Shown: positions 31,707-40,566 of the stretch, one piece after another
How the letters are laid out: each line of letters starts with the position of its first letter
Numbering within the stretch: position 1 is the first letter of the stretch
From: Pseudomonadota bacterium
GTDB lineage: Bacteria; Myxococcota_A; Polyangia; Polyangiales; Polyangiaceae
Direction: 5' to 3'
Assembly (NCBI GenBank): GCA_023428245.1
Contig: JAEYYX010000021.1
Location: forward strand, 30,197 to 94,196
Length of the DNA stretch: 64,000 nt
Notes under the pieces: model-generated
Database searches by the model: none
Told to the model about the DNA's origin: nothing
Seen by the model: the letters and a program-made list of their open reading frames with translations, nothing else
Translations under genes and position numbers: made by a program

Positions 31707-33206
31707 ATGTCCCGAGATTTGACGCGGCTCGAGCCCGCCATGGCCCTGATCTACGGCGGGAACAAGGTTGCCCTCGTCGACGAGGCCCTCGCCCGCGCGT
31801 TTCAACCTGGAGACTCGGTGTTTGTCGACCTGGAAGGGAAGATTCTGCACATCCCGAAGCGGGAGCGAGAACGCGCTGAGGAGGCCGTCGGCCGCGCGGA
31901 GCGGGCCTTTTCAGCGATGCGCGAGGTCTCGGATCAGGCGATCTCTCGCTTCTTCTTGGCCTTCGCTCGGCGCCTAGAAGACCCCGAGGTTTGGGCAGAG
32001 ATCGAGCGCGAGAACGGCGAGGATGTTCGTGCGGCGACGGCGCGGGGACGTTCGACGACTCGGCTCGCGGTCAGCGACGCGCTCCGACGCGGCATGATCG
32101 AAGGGCTCCGAGGCTGGGCAGAGTTCCCGGCGACTCGCGGTCAGATCGTCGAGACGGTCGACCACGGATCGTTTCGTGCGGAGCTCATTCGCGCGGAGCT
32201 GGGCGTGGTGGCGTTCGTCTTTGAGGGCCGCCCGAACGTCGTGGCCGACGCGACAGGCGTGCTCCGAGGCGGCAATACGGTCGTCTTCCGCATCGGGCGC
32301 GATGCTCTCGGAACGGCCAAGGCGATCCTCGCTGGCGCGGCCTTCCCTGCGCTCCGAGAAGCGGGCTTGCCGGAAGGCGCGGTCTCGCTCGTCGACAGCG
32401 AAGCCCACGCTTCAGGGTGGGCACTTTTTCAGGACAAGCGCCTGGCCCTCGCCGTGGCCCGTGGTTCCGGCCCCGCGGTGTCGACTCTGGGCGCGCTCGC
32501 TCAGAGCGCGGGCGTCCCGGTGAGCCTGCACGGGACCGGCGGCGCTTGGATGGTGGTCGGCCCGGAGGTCGATCCTGCACGCGTCACTCAGAACGTCTTC
32601 GACTCTCTCGATCGCAAGGTCTGCAACACTTTGAACACGATCTGCGTTCCGAAGGCGGCGGCCTCTGAGCTTGTTCCGGCGTTCATCGAGGGACTTCGGC
32701 GCGCCGCTGCCCGGCGTGACGTCGAATATAAGCTCCATGTGAGCGAGGAGTCGGTCTCGACGGTTCCGAAGGAACTCTTCGAGCGCGAGGTTCTGATCGC
32801 GCGCGCTGAAGGAGAGGTGCGGGAGAAGCAGGCGGAGGTGCTCGCTCCCGATCAGCTCGGTCGCGAGTGGGAATGGGAAGATAGCCCCGAGGTGACGCTG
32901 CGTTTGGTCGACTCTCTCGACGAAGCGATCGATCTCTTCAACGCCCAGAGCCCACATTTTGTGGCCTGCCTCCTTTCGGATTCTTCCGAAGCGCAGGAGC
33001 ACTTCTACCGCCGCGTCGACGCGCCTTTCGTGGGGGATGGCTTTACGCGCTGGGTCGATGGACAATACGCGCTCAAGAAGCCGGAGCTCGGTCTCGCCAA
33101 TTGGCAAAACGGGCGCCTGCTCGGACGCGGCGGGATCCTCACGGGCGACAGCGTCTATTCGATCCGCACCCGCGTCACGGGGACCGCGAGCGGCAAGCCA
33201 GTATGA
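31707..33206 (+). CDS. proA: Glutamate-5-semialdehyde dehydrogenase-like protein (ProA family)
   Basis: Probably reduces gamma-glutamyl phosphate to glutamate-5-semialdehyde for proline. The 499-aa protein has an aldehyde-dehydrogenase fold with ELGVVAFVFEGRPNVVADATG, where ProA proteins have IGVIGVIYEARPNVT, and the Cys nucleophile in DRKVCNTLNTICVP. It is longer than E. coli ProA (417). Its end (WQNGRLLGRGGILTGDSVYSIRTRV) deviates from the usual VGLEGLTTYKY, so it is a divergent member. It starts at ATG 31707; ATG 31740 would drop 11 residues. It is divergent from fabI. No proB lies near. Confidence 0.78.
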   Translation: MSRDLTRLEPAMALIYGGNKVALVDEALARAFQPGDSVFVDLEGKILHIPKRERERAEEAVGRAERAFSAMREVSDQAISRFFLAFARRLEDPEVWAEIERENGEDVRAATARGRSTTRLAVSDALRRGMIEGLRGWAEFPATRGQIVETVDHGSFRAELIRAELGVVAFVFEGRPNVVADATGVLRGGNTVVFRIGRDALGTAKAILAGAAFPALREAGLPEGAVSLVDSEAHASGWALFQDKRLALAVARGSGPAVSTLGALAQSAGVPVSLHGTGGAWMVVGPEVDPARVTQNVFDSLDRKVCNTLNTICVPKAAASELVPAFIEGLRRAAARRDVEYKLHVSEESVSTVPKELFEREVLIARAEGEVREKQAEVLAPDQLGREWEWEDSPEVTLRLVDSLDEAIDLFNAQSPHFVACLLSDSSEAQEHFYRRVDAPFVGDGFTRWVDGQYALKKPELGLANWQNGRLLGRGGILTGDSVYSIRTRVTGTASGKPV

Positions 33207-33360
33207 GCGGCACCCTCGGCTGTTCCATCGCGAGCAGGACGGCGTCACGCCCTCTGGGGGGCTCGCGCTCGCTTGCGCAGGCCCCAGCGTGTGTGGCGGG
33301 CTGGGTCAGACGGGTCGCGGGGAGCTCGCTCACGGTCGGCCGGCAGAAAGCCGGGCCTCG

Positions 33361-34308
33361 TCAGTTGTCGATGTAGATATTGTCGAGGAAGAAATCGACA
33401 TCTTCGCCCTCGGGCGGATCCATCTTGAAGTGGATCGCGTAGACGCGCGTCATATCGAGGTCGTTGGTTCGCTCACAACCAAGCCCACAGCCTTCAAAGG
33501 AGGAGAAGTCGATCTCAATCGTCTCCCACTTTGACCCTGGCTCGAAGGTCGCCAGCGACTCGACGTGTTTGTCGCAGTCATCTCCCTCGCCCGCCAAGGT
33601 GCACAGGTCCGTGTCACGGTGAGAAGCGTAGTCTTCGAGCCCGATGCGCACCTCCGCGGTCGGGACGCCCTTGAGCTCGAAGCTGAGGTTTTTATAGGGG
33701 CTGAGGTCGAAGGGCTGGCCGCTCTTGAGAGTGATCGCGATGTCGATACCCCAGTCGTCGTCGTCAAAGGTGGCCGCAACGTGCAATGCCAGATCGTCTT
33801 CGTCGTCTTCACGAGGCGTCAACATGCCCGTGACGTTCACGCCTGCCCAAGTAGTTCCCTCTTGACTGTAGCGGTCAATCTTTCCGAAAAATGGGGAGTT
33901 TGAGAAAGTTCCCTTGCTCATATCGGTGACGAGGAACGGCCCCATCGCCGGAGCTCCGCCGCTCGGAGAGCCGCCCACCGCCTCACTTCCTCCTGACGGG
34001 GACGCACCGCCGCTCTCAGGAGTCGCGCCACCGCTACTCGTCCCCCCGACGTTATCTGTGGCGCCTCCGGAACTGGGGTTCGTGTTGCCACCAGTGCTGG
34101 CTCCGCCGCTCGCGCGACCACCAGAGTCTCCGTCGTCGTCGTCTCCGCCCTTTCCGCCCGAAGACGTATTCGGCTTTCCACCGGAAGACTTTCCTCCGCT
34201 CGAGTCGGCGTTGTCGTCCGAGTCTCCGAGGAGTCCATCGTGATAGACCGAGCAAGCCTCTATCCATGAGAAGGCGAGCAGCGGAACAAGAAAGCGAGAA
34301 AGCCTCAC
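33361..34308 (-). CDS. Lipoprotein with Gly/Ser-rich tether and a beta-sandwich domain
   Basis: Starts at GTG 34308 (VRLSRFLVPLLAFSWIEACSVYHDG), with a signal peptide and lipobox Cys near residue 19. Residues about 30-125 are low-complexity Gly/Ser/Ala repeats (SGGKSSGG, SGGATPESGGAS). The C-terminal 190 residues form one domain beginning PFLVTDMSKGTF, with WAGVNVTG, TFDDDDWGIDIAITL, YKNLSFELKG and FFLDNIYIDN. The ending resembles CIA30/galactose-binding folds that bind carbohydrate on the cell surface. Four cysteines (CTLAGEGDDC, CGLGC) could form disulfides. Ligand unknown. About 315 aa; likely surface-exposed. Confidence 0.78.
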   Translation of the reverse strand: MRLSRFLVPLLAFSWIEACSVYHDGLLGDSDDNADSSGGKSSGGKPNTSSGGKGGDDDDGDSGGRASGGASTGGNTNPSSGGATDNVGGTSSGGATPESGGASPSGGSEAVGGSPSGGAPAMGPFLVTDMSKGTFSNSPFFGKIDRYSQEGTTWAGVNVTGMLTPREDDEDDLALHVAATFDDDDWGIDIAITLKSGQPFDLSPYKNLSFELKGVPTAEVRIGLEDYASHRDTDLCTLAGEGDDCDKHVESLATFEPGSKWETIEIDFSSFEGCGLGCERTNDLDMTRVYAIHFKMDPPEGEDVDFFLDNIYIDN

Positions 34309-34509
34309 GACGTAAATCCTAGCACAAGGGTAGCGGACTCGGCCGCTCGAAGGCGCAACTGAACCTTTCCACACGCCACGATCGAAGCGCGGGCGAGCGA
34401 GAGGAAGGGGAGAAAATTCGCTCCGGACGTGAACATCCAGTCATTCAAGAAACGGGCGCTCGAAGAGACCGAGCGGAGGCACGCAGAATGGCTGAGGCGG
34501 CTCGTTTCT

Positions 34510-37140
34510 TCAAGTGGGACATTGTGTGCCGTCGTCTCCAGGGCCGCGGGTGACGCGGAGCGATGATGATGCTTTCAGGAGCGGCCAGAGAGCGCGATCC
34601 AGCTCGCTGAGGATCCGGTAGGCGGTGTCGCGAGCGCCCTGGGCGCCTGGCGAGCGCACCTCGTCGAGCAGGGCACGACGCACCCCGTCGCGGATGGGTC
34701 CGGGGAGCCCGACGAGATCACGAGGGCTCGGGAGCTCATCGAGCAGCGCGTGGAAGGTGTGAGCTCGGCGGAGTGCTTCGAGCCCGTCCTTTTCGCCATC
34801 CGCGAGAGCGCGCCTGAGACAGATGCGACCAAAAGCGACGGGAAAACGAGCGGCGAGGGTCGTGAGCGCATCGAGGGAGAATGCGTCAAGACCGCCTCGC
34901 TGCACGCACCTCTGAGCTGTCGTGAGAGGACAGTGAAGGGCGAGCGCTCGGGGCAGTGGCGCGGATGCCATGTCGGCGAGAGCGTCGAGCTGATGAGGCA
35001 GGAGGTGTTCGAACGGAATCAAGCGCGGCTCGAGGGCAGCGAGCACGGAGTCGGGCGCTGCGCGAAACAGTGCTTCGAGATGGTCGCCGGCCTCTGCAGT
35101 GAGCTTCTCGACCCATGAAGGAACATCGCCCGGAGATAGCGAGCGGAGCACGTTCCACGCATCGACGAAGAGAGTGCGAGGAGGCATCTCGAGGGACTCG
35201 AGGGCTGACGTGAGCACGCTCCAGGGCACACTGAGGAGTGCTTCGAGAGAAGCGAGCTCGGGTCGGCCGATGCTCGCGGCGCGGAGCACTCGAAGAATAG
35301 GATAGTCGTTGATGAGCGAATCGTGGGAGGTCGCGACAGAGAGCCGGAACAGAAGTGCCCAGATGGCCCCCCGAAGCCTCAAGTCGGGTTCGCTCTCGAG
35401 AGAGCCCAGGATCTGCGGGATCCAAGGGGCGAGCGCACCGGGAAGCTCGGAGCGCAAGGGGTCCAAGGAGGGAGGGAAGGCTGCGTGGTGCTCGAGGAGC
35501 GCCAAGAAGGCGGCGCTGAAACGTCCCACGCGGCGAAAACGCGGCTCCCAGAGGCCCCCGAGGTACACGCCGACGCGCCGGAAGGAGCGCAGCGTTTCGA
35601 GCGCGAGCTCTTCGGGGACCTCGTGGCCGAGGAGCGCAGAGATCCCGAGGCTCTCGAGAGCCGCTTCCAGAGCGGCGCCGTGCTCCGGGAGAGAATCGTC
35701 GAAGGATTCGAGGAGCTCTTCGTGAGCCGTGAAATTTTCTTCGGAAGCGAGTAGCTCGAGTTCTTCTTGGAGGGGGCTTTCTCCTTGCGTCGGGAGCTCC
35801 CGGAGAAGACCTTGTCCCCAGGCGCTCGGAGAGAGCCGAAGGGCTTCGCGGGCGGCGCGCTTGCGAAGGACAGGCAGGAGACAATAGGGAGTGAGAGCAT
35901 AGAGCTCTTCTCCGCGCGAGCCGTTCGGAGCGCTCGAGGTGCTTGGGTGCAAGAGAGAGGCAGCGACGAGGGCTCGCGCGAGTTTGTGGCCACGGGGAGG
36001 AAGAGCCCCTGTGATGCGCTTGAGGTCTTTGGCAGTGAGATCGACGCCGCGCAGGGCACTCTCGAGCCACACGGGATCGGCGAGCTCCGCCGCGCGGGAG
36101 TCGAGGAGGCGGGACCAGGCGTCGAGCGGGAGGGCGCTCGGGAGGGAAAGGCCTGTGTCCACGAGAGTTCGAGCGGCGGCTTCGGTGAGCGCGTCGAAAG
36201 CGACGGCAGCGAAGCGGGCTGGCGCGGATTCTCCGGGGTTTGCCTCGCGGAGGCGCCGTTCGAGCAGCTTTTTCAGAGCAGCTTCGAGGTTCAATCGATG
36301 GAGCTCGGCGTAGGGGATCTCGTCTGTGAGCCCGATCATTCCGAGCAGGTCTCCGAGGGACGCGTCAGGGCCGAGCTGTCGCCTGATCCAAGTTTCGGAG
36401 CGGTCGGGGTCGAGGTTCGAGTCGGGTCCGAGTCGCTCCCGGACCCAGTCGATGAGTGGACTAAGATACGAACTCGCGGGAGGTGAACGTACGATGCGCG
36501 CGCCCGGCGGGAGCACACCGAGTTGACCTTCGCGGGCAGCGAAGCAAACGGGCCTCTGGGAGACTCGGAGTTCCTCGAAATCTGCTTCGTCGAACTCGAC
36601 GCGAGGATCGAGGTCGAGCAGGATGGCGCCGCGCGTGGGGAGCTTTCGAAGCTCAGTGGTTTGTGAGACAGGGTAGAAGTGTGCTAGACCACGTGCCGTG
36701 AGCCACTTGCCGAAAAGGCCTCGACCGGCGCCGTCCCTGGTGATCCAGACGAGCGGGGACCACTCGGCGCGGCTTCCGAGCTCGTGGGGAAGCCCCGGGG
36801 GAAGCTCCTCCCGGGCAAGGTCGAGTTCCCGGGCGAAGCGTACGTCCCACAGGCGCATGCGGCGGACGTCGAGGGTGCCCGGCTTTTCGCCGAGCTCGGT
36901 CTTCAGATCGAGCGGGGGCAGCCGGAGGATCTCGGAGATGACGACTTGTTCCTCGGGACGGTCCCGGAGCCAGTCGAGCTCCTGGCCTCGGTCGAGCTTG
37001 CTGAAGAGTGCGCTCAGGGAGCGCTCTTGGATCCGGGAGCGCTCGGGCCAGTCCCGGTGCGCGAGGCAGAGCCGGGCGAGCTCTCCGAGGCTAGCGACGG
37101 GCGGCGTGGAGCGCGCCATGAGGTCTCGGAGCCAGCCCAT
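34510..37140 (-). CDS. 876-aa protein with a possible degenerate P-loop domain
   Basis: A large protein of unknown function. Residues 1-110 contain a helical part. About 130-250 resembles a P-loop domain that has lost its active residues: WITRDGAGRGLFGKWL in the Walker A position lacks the invariant Lys-Thr/Ser, followed by GAILLDLDP where Walker B would be, PVCFAARE, and SSYLSPLIDWVRERLG. This is the layout of inactive STAND-like NTPases, some of them in conflict systems. The remaining 600 residues are alpha-helical repeats rich in Leu, Ala, Arg and Glu. The gene faces a 1.3-kb gene-free region carrying palindromes and repeats, and it has no close partner gene. Confidence 0.6.
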   Translation of the reverse strand: MGWLRDLMARSTPPVASLGELARLCLAHRDWPERSRIQERSLSALFSKLDRGQELDWLRDRPEEQVVISEILRLPPLDLKTELGEKPGTLDVRRMRLWDVRFARELDLAREELPPGLPHELGSRAEWSPLVWITRDGAGRGLFGKWLTARGLAHFYPVSQTTELRKLPTRGAILLDLDPRVEFDEADFEELRVSQRPVCFAAREGQLGVLPPGARIVRSPPASSYLSPLIDWVRERLGPDSNLDPDRSETWIRRQLGPDASLGDLLGMIGLTDEIPYAELHRLNLEAALKKLLERRLREANPGESAPARFAAVAFDALTEAAARTLVDTGLSLPSALPLDAWSRLLDSRAAELADPVWLESALRGVDLTAKDLKRITGALPPRGHKLARALVAASLLHPSTSSAPNGSRGEELYALTPYCLLPVLRKRAAREALRLSPSAWGQGLLRELPTQGESPLQEELELLASEENFTAHEELLESFDDSLPEHGAALEAALESLGISALLGHEVPEELALETLRSFRRVGVYLGGLWEPRFRRVGRFSAAFLALLEHHAAFPPSLDPLRSELPGALAPWIPQILGSLESEPDLRLRGAIWALLFRLSVATSHDSLINDYPILRVLRAASIGRPELASLEALLSVPWSVLTSALESLEMPPRTLFVDAWNVLRSLSPGDVPSWVEKLTAEAGDHLEALFRAAPDSVLAALEPRLIPFEHLLPHQLDALADMASAPLPRALALHCPLTTAQRCVQRGGLDAFSLDALTTLAARFPVAFGRICLRRALADGEKDGLEALRRAHTFHALLDELPSPRDLVGLPGPIRDGVRRALLDEVRSPGAQGARDTAYRILSELDRALWPLLKASSSLRVTRGPGDDGTQCPT

Positions 37141-37204
37141 GGGTGTCGTTTCCTTCTTCGGGGATCAGTCGGGGATGAGGAGGGGTGTCCCGGTGTCCGG
37201 GAGC

Positions 37205-37239
37205 GATGCAGCATCCTCGCATACTGCATGAATGATGCA
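37205..37239. promoter_or_regulatory. Two palindromes upstream of the 876-aa protein gene
   Basis: GATGC-A-GCATC (37205-37215) and TGCAT-GAATG-ATGCA (37225-37239) are perfect inverted repeats with centres 22 bp apart. Both carry the half-site ATGC/GCAT. They lie 65-100 bp before the gene, next to an AT-rich stretch (37236-37280), so an operator pair for a dimeric regulator is plausible. No regulator gene is adjacent. Confidence 0.5.
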
Positions 37240-37413
37240 AAAAACTGCGTTCTGAATGAATTAATTCAAAGGGTTATGTTGCTCTCCTGAATCGTCTGTC
37301 CTCCTTTTCCTCAAGAGGGGACCGGCTGGCGTCTGCGCGCGCTCGCGCTCGCGCTGGGGCGCCTCCGGACCGAACCGGGTGCTCTCGAGACAAGGCAGGC
37401 GCGCGGGACGGGA

Positions 37414-37833
37414 GGCAGCTGGCTGCCGTGGTGAAGGGGTCGGAGGGTTCTTCGAGGCAGCTGGCTGCTTGCTGAATAACCAGGGGAGGGCTGAACAGGC
37501 GGCTGGCTGCTTGCTGAATAACCCAGGCGAGGGCTGACCAGGCAGCTGGCTGCCGTGGCGAAGGGAGGGAGGGCTCTTCGAGGCAGCTGGCTGCCGTGAC
37601 GAAGGGGTGGGAGGGCACTTCGAGGCAGCTGGCGGCTTGCGGAATGACCAGGCGAGGGCTGAACAGGCAGCTGGCTGCCTGGTAAAACGGGACCGAGGGC
37701 TCCGGAGGCAGCTGGCTGCCGTGGCGAGAGGGACGGAGGGCTCTTCGAGGCAGCTGGCTGCCGTGGCGAAGGGGATGGAGCGCTTTCCGATGCCGTGGCG
37801 AGAGGGACGGAGGACTCTTCGAGACAGCTAGCC
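37414..37833. repeat. Tandem array of 42-bp period with hairpin core
   Basis: Copies of GGCAGCTGGCTGCC or a near variant begin at 37414, 37456, 37498, 37541, 37582, 37624, 37666, 37707 and 37749, spaced 41-43 bp. A decayed copy is at 37823, about two periods after the ninth. The core is a perfect inverted repeat (GGCAGC-TG-GCTGCC). The 28 bp between cores alternate between two types, one with CGTGGCGAAGGG and one with TTGCTGAATAACC. A 42-bp period equals four helical turns. Confidence 0.85.
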
Positions 37834-38209
37834 GGTGCCCTTGGGACGGTGGAAGGCTTGGAAGACGGCTGGCTGGGGAGGGCTGGGAGGGAGCCCCGTG
37901 ACCGCGGCTTGGGCTGGGGGAGGACTGGGAGGGAGCCCTTTTGGGCCTTTTGAGGGTTGGAGGGGCTCCCGGGAGCCTCCGAGAAACAGTTGCTGCGGGG
38001 GTTATCCCGGGCACTCGCCGTGGGGGTTCACTCGGACTCTGTCGGATCGGCGACTCCAAAAAAAGAAGCTCCATCGAGAGTTTCGGTTTCCGGGTTGTCC
38101 CCTTCCGATGAGGGACGCGGCCGAGGGGCGGTCAGAGAAGTCGCGGCGCGGCGAGAGGAGGTGGCGGGGGAGCGGTCGAGCGGAACGATTCCGGCCCTTC
38201 ACGGGGCTA

Positions 38210-38281
38210 CGTACGTCAAGCCGAATCGAGTCGTACGATTTTTCGAGGCGCACGTACGGTAGATCCGTGGACGTGCGTACG
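38210..38281. repeat. Four CGTACG palindromes at 21-23 bp intervals
   Basis: CGTACG occurs at 38210, 38232, 38253 and 38276. Immediate flanks extend two copies to ACGTACGT and TCGTACGA. By base composition about one copy per 3 kb is expected, so four in 72 bp is not chance. The group lies 184-255 bp before the start of the M50 protease gene. Confidence 0.75.
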
Positions 38282-38464
38282 TATTTGGGCGACTTTTTCG
38301 GAGCACGTAGGCGCGATGAGCGGTGGGGACGCCTTCGATGAGAGACCAAGATCGACGATTCCGACGCGAACTGCAGCGAAGGAAGGGCCAGCTCGGGGCA
38401 TGGTGTGTGAATTTTTCAGGTCAACAGTGGCGGATGGGACCTGCTGCGCGCTAGACGCCCCCGG

Positions 38465-39169
38465 GTGAACGGCATCACCCTGCCTGGACTTCTCGTTTGG
38501 TACGTCGTCTTCCTTTTCAGCACGACCTTCCATGAGTTCATGCACGCCTTCGTCGCCTATCGCGCGGGCGACACCACAGCCTACGAGGGGGGGCAAGTCA
38601 CCTTGGACCCGATGCCGCACCTGCGGCGCTCGCCTTTCGGCATGGTCGCCTGGCCGCTGCTCTCCTTTTTGATCTCCGGCGGCGCCTGGATGTTCGGTTG
38701 GGCCTCGGCACCTTACGATCGGCACTGGGCCGATCGGAATCCGACCCGTTATGCGCTGATGTCGGCTTCGGGGCCGCTCGCGAATTTCCTGCTCGTGGGG
38801 GTCGGGATGTTTGCCATTCACCTGCTCCTGGGGCAGGGGTTGCTCGTCCTTTCGAGCGCGCCGCGGCTCGATGCGCTCGCCATTGCGGCGACGGACGGCT
38901 CTCCCGCGATCGATGCGCTCGCGATGGCCCTCTCCGTTCTTGTCAGCCTGAACGTGGTGCTCGGCGTCTTCAACCTGCTGCCGGTGCCGCCCCTCGACGG
39001 GTTCTCGGTGGTTGAAGGCCTCGCGCCCCGTTCGGCGGCGGGCTTCTTCCAGACTGTCCGTTACACCCCCGCCTACCAGTTCTTGGGGCTCGCGGTCGCT
39101 TGGTACCTCGGCCCGGCCATCATCGGACCCGCTCTCGGGATCGCGGTCGGCGTTCTTTACGCGCTCTGA
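38465..39169 (+). CDS. Site-2 protease family (M50) intramembrane metalloprotease
   Basis: A 234-aa membrane protein starting at GTG. The zinc motif FHEFMHAF lies at residues 22-29 inside the first membrane helix, and the third ligand motif is NLLPVPPLDG near 178. About six hydrophobic segments are visible. Residues 87-108 (YALMSASGPLANFLLVGVG) match the short branch of site-2 proteases found in many bacteria, which lack a PDZ domain. Substrates are not known; the family cleaves membrane-anchored regulators. Its upstream region carries the CGTACG cluster. Confidence 0.9.
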   Translation: MNGITLPGLLVWYVVFLFSTTFHEFMHAFVAYRAGDTTAYEGGQVTLDPMPHLRRSPFGMVAWPLLSFLISGGAWMFGWASAPYDRHWADRNPTRYALMSASGPLANFLLVGVGMFAIHLLLGQGLLVLSSAPRLDALAIAATDGSPAIDALAMALSVLVSLNVVLGVFNLLPVPPLDGFSVVEGLAPRSAAGFFQTVRYTPAYQFLGLAVAWYLGPAIIGPALGIAVGVLYAL

Positions 39170-39430
39170 GCTTCGGGCGTCCGATAGGGCGTTCGTGGAC
39201 CCTAGGCGCGCTTTGAGACGGACCGGTGGGGCTTCCGACGAGCGCTGGCATGTCCTTGGGGGGTGCGGGGTTGAAGCGCCCAGGTGGCGTGCAGACAAAA
39301 AGCCTGCGGCGCTCTCGCGCGTTCCCCGGGGCAGGGTTGTGCGAGGCGCCGCTTGGGTCGCTTCTTGCTTGAGCCGGGCTCTCTCTTGATTCGGCTCTGC
39401 TCGTGAGCCTATTCGGCGGGGCTCTTGAAC

Positions 39431-40387
39431 TTACTCGGCGGGACTTGCCGCGGGGTTCAGCTCGATCTCTTCGTGGGTGTGTTCTTCAGGAGCCTCAAGG
39501 CCGCGCTTCTTGAGCAAGCGGTCACGAGCTTCGATGTCGATCCAGTTCTTGAAGCGGGCGCGGTCGGAGGGCTTGCGCAGGTCGCTCACGAGACCGAAGA
39601 GGGCGAGGAAACGCAGCACGTAGTAGCTGATGTCGATTTCCCACCAGAAGAAGCCCTGGTTCGCCGTGGTCGGGAAGTAGTGGTGGTTATTGTGCCAGCC
39701 TTCACCGAGCGTGACGAGCGCGAGCAGGAAGGAGTTCTTGCTGGTGTCGGTCGTCTTGTAACGCGCCTTGCCGAAGCGGTGCGTGAGGGAGTTGATGCTG
39801 AAGGTGCCGTGGTAGAGGAGCACGGTCGAGAGGAAGAAGCCGCAGAACAACGCGCTCCAGCCGCCGAAATACCAAACGGCTACCCCGAGCACGACCGGCG
39901 GGACGAGGTGGTACTTGTTGAGCCAAACGAGCTCCGGAAACTTCGCGAAATCGCGGATGCCTTCGTAGTCGGTCTCGTTGTACTTCGGGCACAAGATCCA
40001 GCCGACGTGGCTCCAGAGGAAGCCGCGCCCTGATTTGTGAGGATCGCGATCCGTGTCCGAGTAGCGGTGGTGCCACCTGTGGTGCGACGCCCACCAGAGC
40101 GCGCCCTTCTGGGCGGCGGTCCCGCCACCAAAGGCCATCAAGAACTGCATCACCCGTCCCATCCGGTAGCCGCGATGCGAGAAGTAGCGATGAAAGACGC
40201 CGGTGATGAAGAACATTCTAACGGCGTAGAGCCCGATACAGAGCGCGATATCGCCGAGCGTCGGCGGGAACCAGATCATACCGAGCGGCAGGAGGTGCAG
40301 CAGGATGAACGGGGTCGACATGCCCCAAGCGATCTTTTCGCTCGGATCTCCGTCGACGAGTAGGGGTGCAGTCATTGGCCGGGCCAT
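39431..40387 (-). CDS. Acyl-lipid or acyl-CoA fatty-acid desaturase
   Basis: Introduces a double bond in membrane fatty-acid chains, probably at delta-9, with oxygen and a di-iron centre. The three histidine boxes are HRYFSHRGY (residues about 66-74), HHRWHHRYSD (about 102-111) and EGWHNNHHYFP (about 236-246). Four hydrophobic helices flank them. The protein is 318 aa from ATG 40387; ATG 40375 is an equal alternative. The tail, LEAPEEHTHEEIELNP, is acidic. The enzyme indicates an oxygen-using organism. Confidence 0.92.
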   Translation of the reverse strand: MARPMTAPLLVDGDPSEKIAWGMSTPFILLHLLPLGMIWFPPTLGDIALCIGLYAVRMFFITGVFHRYFSHRGYRMGRVMQFLMAFGGGTAAQKGALWWASHHRWHHRYSDTDRDPHKSGRGFLWSHVGWILCPKYNETDYEGIRDFAKFPELVWLNKYHLVPPVVLGVAVWYFGGWSALFCGFFLSTVLLYHGTFSINSLTHRFGKARYKTTDTSKNSFLLALVTLGEGWHNNHHYFPTTANQGFFWWEIDISYYVLRFLALFGLVSDLRKPSDRARFKNWIDIEARDRLLKKRGLEAPEEHTHEEIELNPAASPAE

Positions 40388-40500
40388 CTGATCGCTGTTT
40401 ACAGTGTCCGAGCGTCGCCTGCCGTCATGAACCTGTCATTTCCACCGGCAATAGGCCCCGCCTTTGCCCCTCGGGTCCGCGGAATCAGGACAGAATACTA

Positions 40501-40545
40501 GAGAAAAGGCCGCCGCCCTCGGGGGGCAGCGGCCTCTCACTTTTT
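40501..40545 (-). terminator. Terminator downstream of pgk
   Basis: On the minus strand an 11-bp stem forms, from AGGCCGCTGCC (40535-40525) with GGCGGCGGCCT (40517-40507), including one G-U pair, followed by TTTTCTC. On the plus strand the same stem is followed by CACTTTTT, so it may work in both directions. It starts 32 bp after the pgk stop. Confidence 0.78.
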
Positions 40546-40566
40546 CGCGCCTCGAGGAGCGACTTT

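Larger units (their letters stand above)
37141..38464. other. 1.3-kb gene-free region with ordered repeats
   Basis: It separates the 876-aa gene from the M50 protease gene; the two are transcribed away from each other. It holds an AT-rich block with paired palindromes (37205-37239), the 42-bp tandem array (37414-37833) and a cluster of CGTACG palindromes (38210-38281). I see no credible gene; a 266-codon frame across the array is Pro/Ser-rich and follows the repeats. Confidence 0.7.

Noticed and set aside
37414..37833. CRISPR array
   Set aside because: The repeated unit is a 14-bp core in a 42-bp period with the intervals themselves alternating in two related types, so there are no unique spacers, and no cas gene is near.
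37274..38074. Minus-strand reading frame of 266 codons across the 42-bp array
   Set aside because: Its composition (Pro, Ser, Leu, Arg) follows the repeats, and several spacings (41 and 43 bp) break a constant reading frame; there is no ribosome site and no domain.
38216..39298. Minus-strand frame of 360 codons opposite the M50 gene
   Set aside because: Antisense to the protease with its HExxH and PPLDG motifs; the composition is that of a reverse-complement frame in GC-rich DNA.
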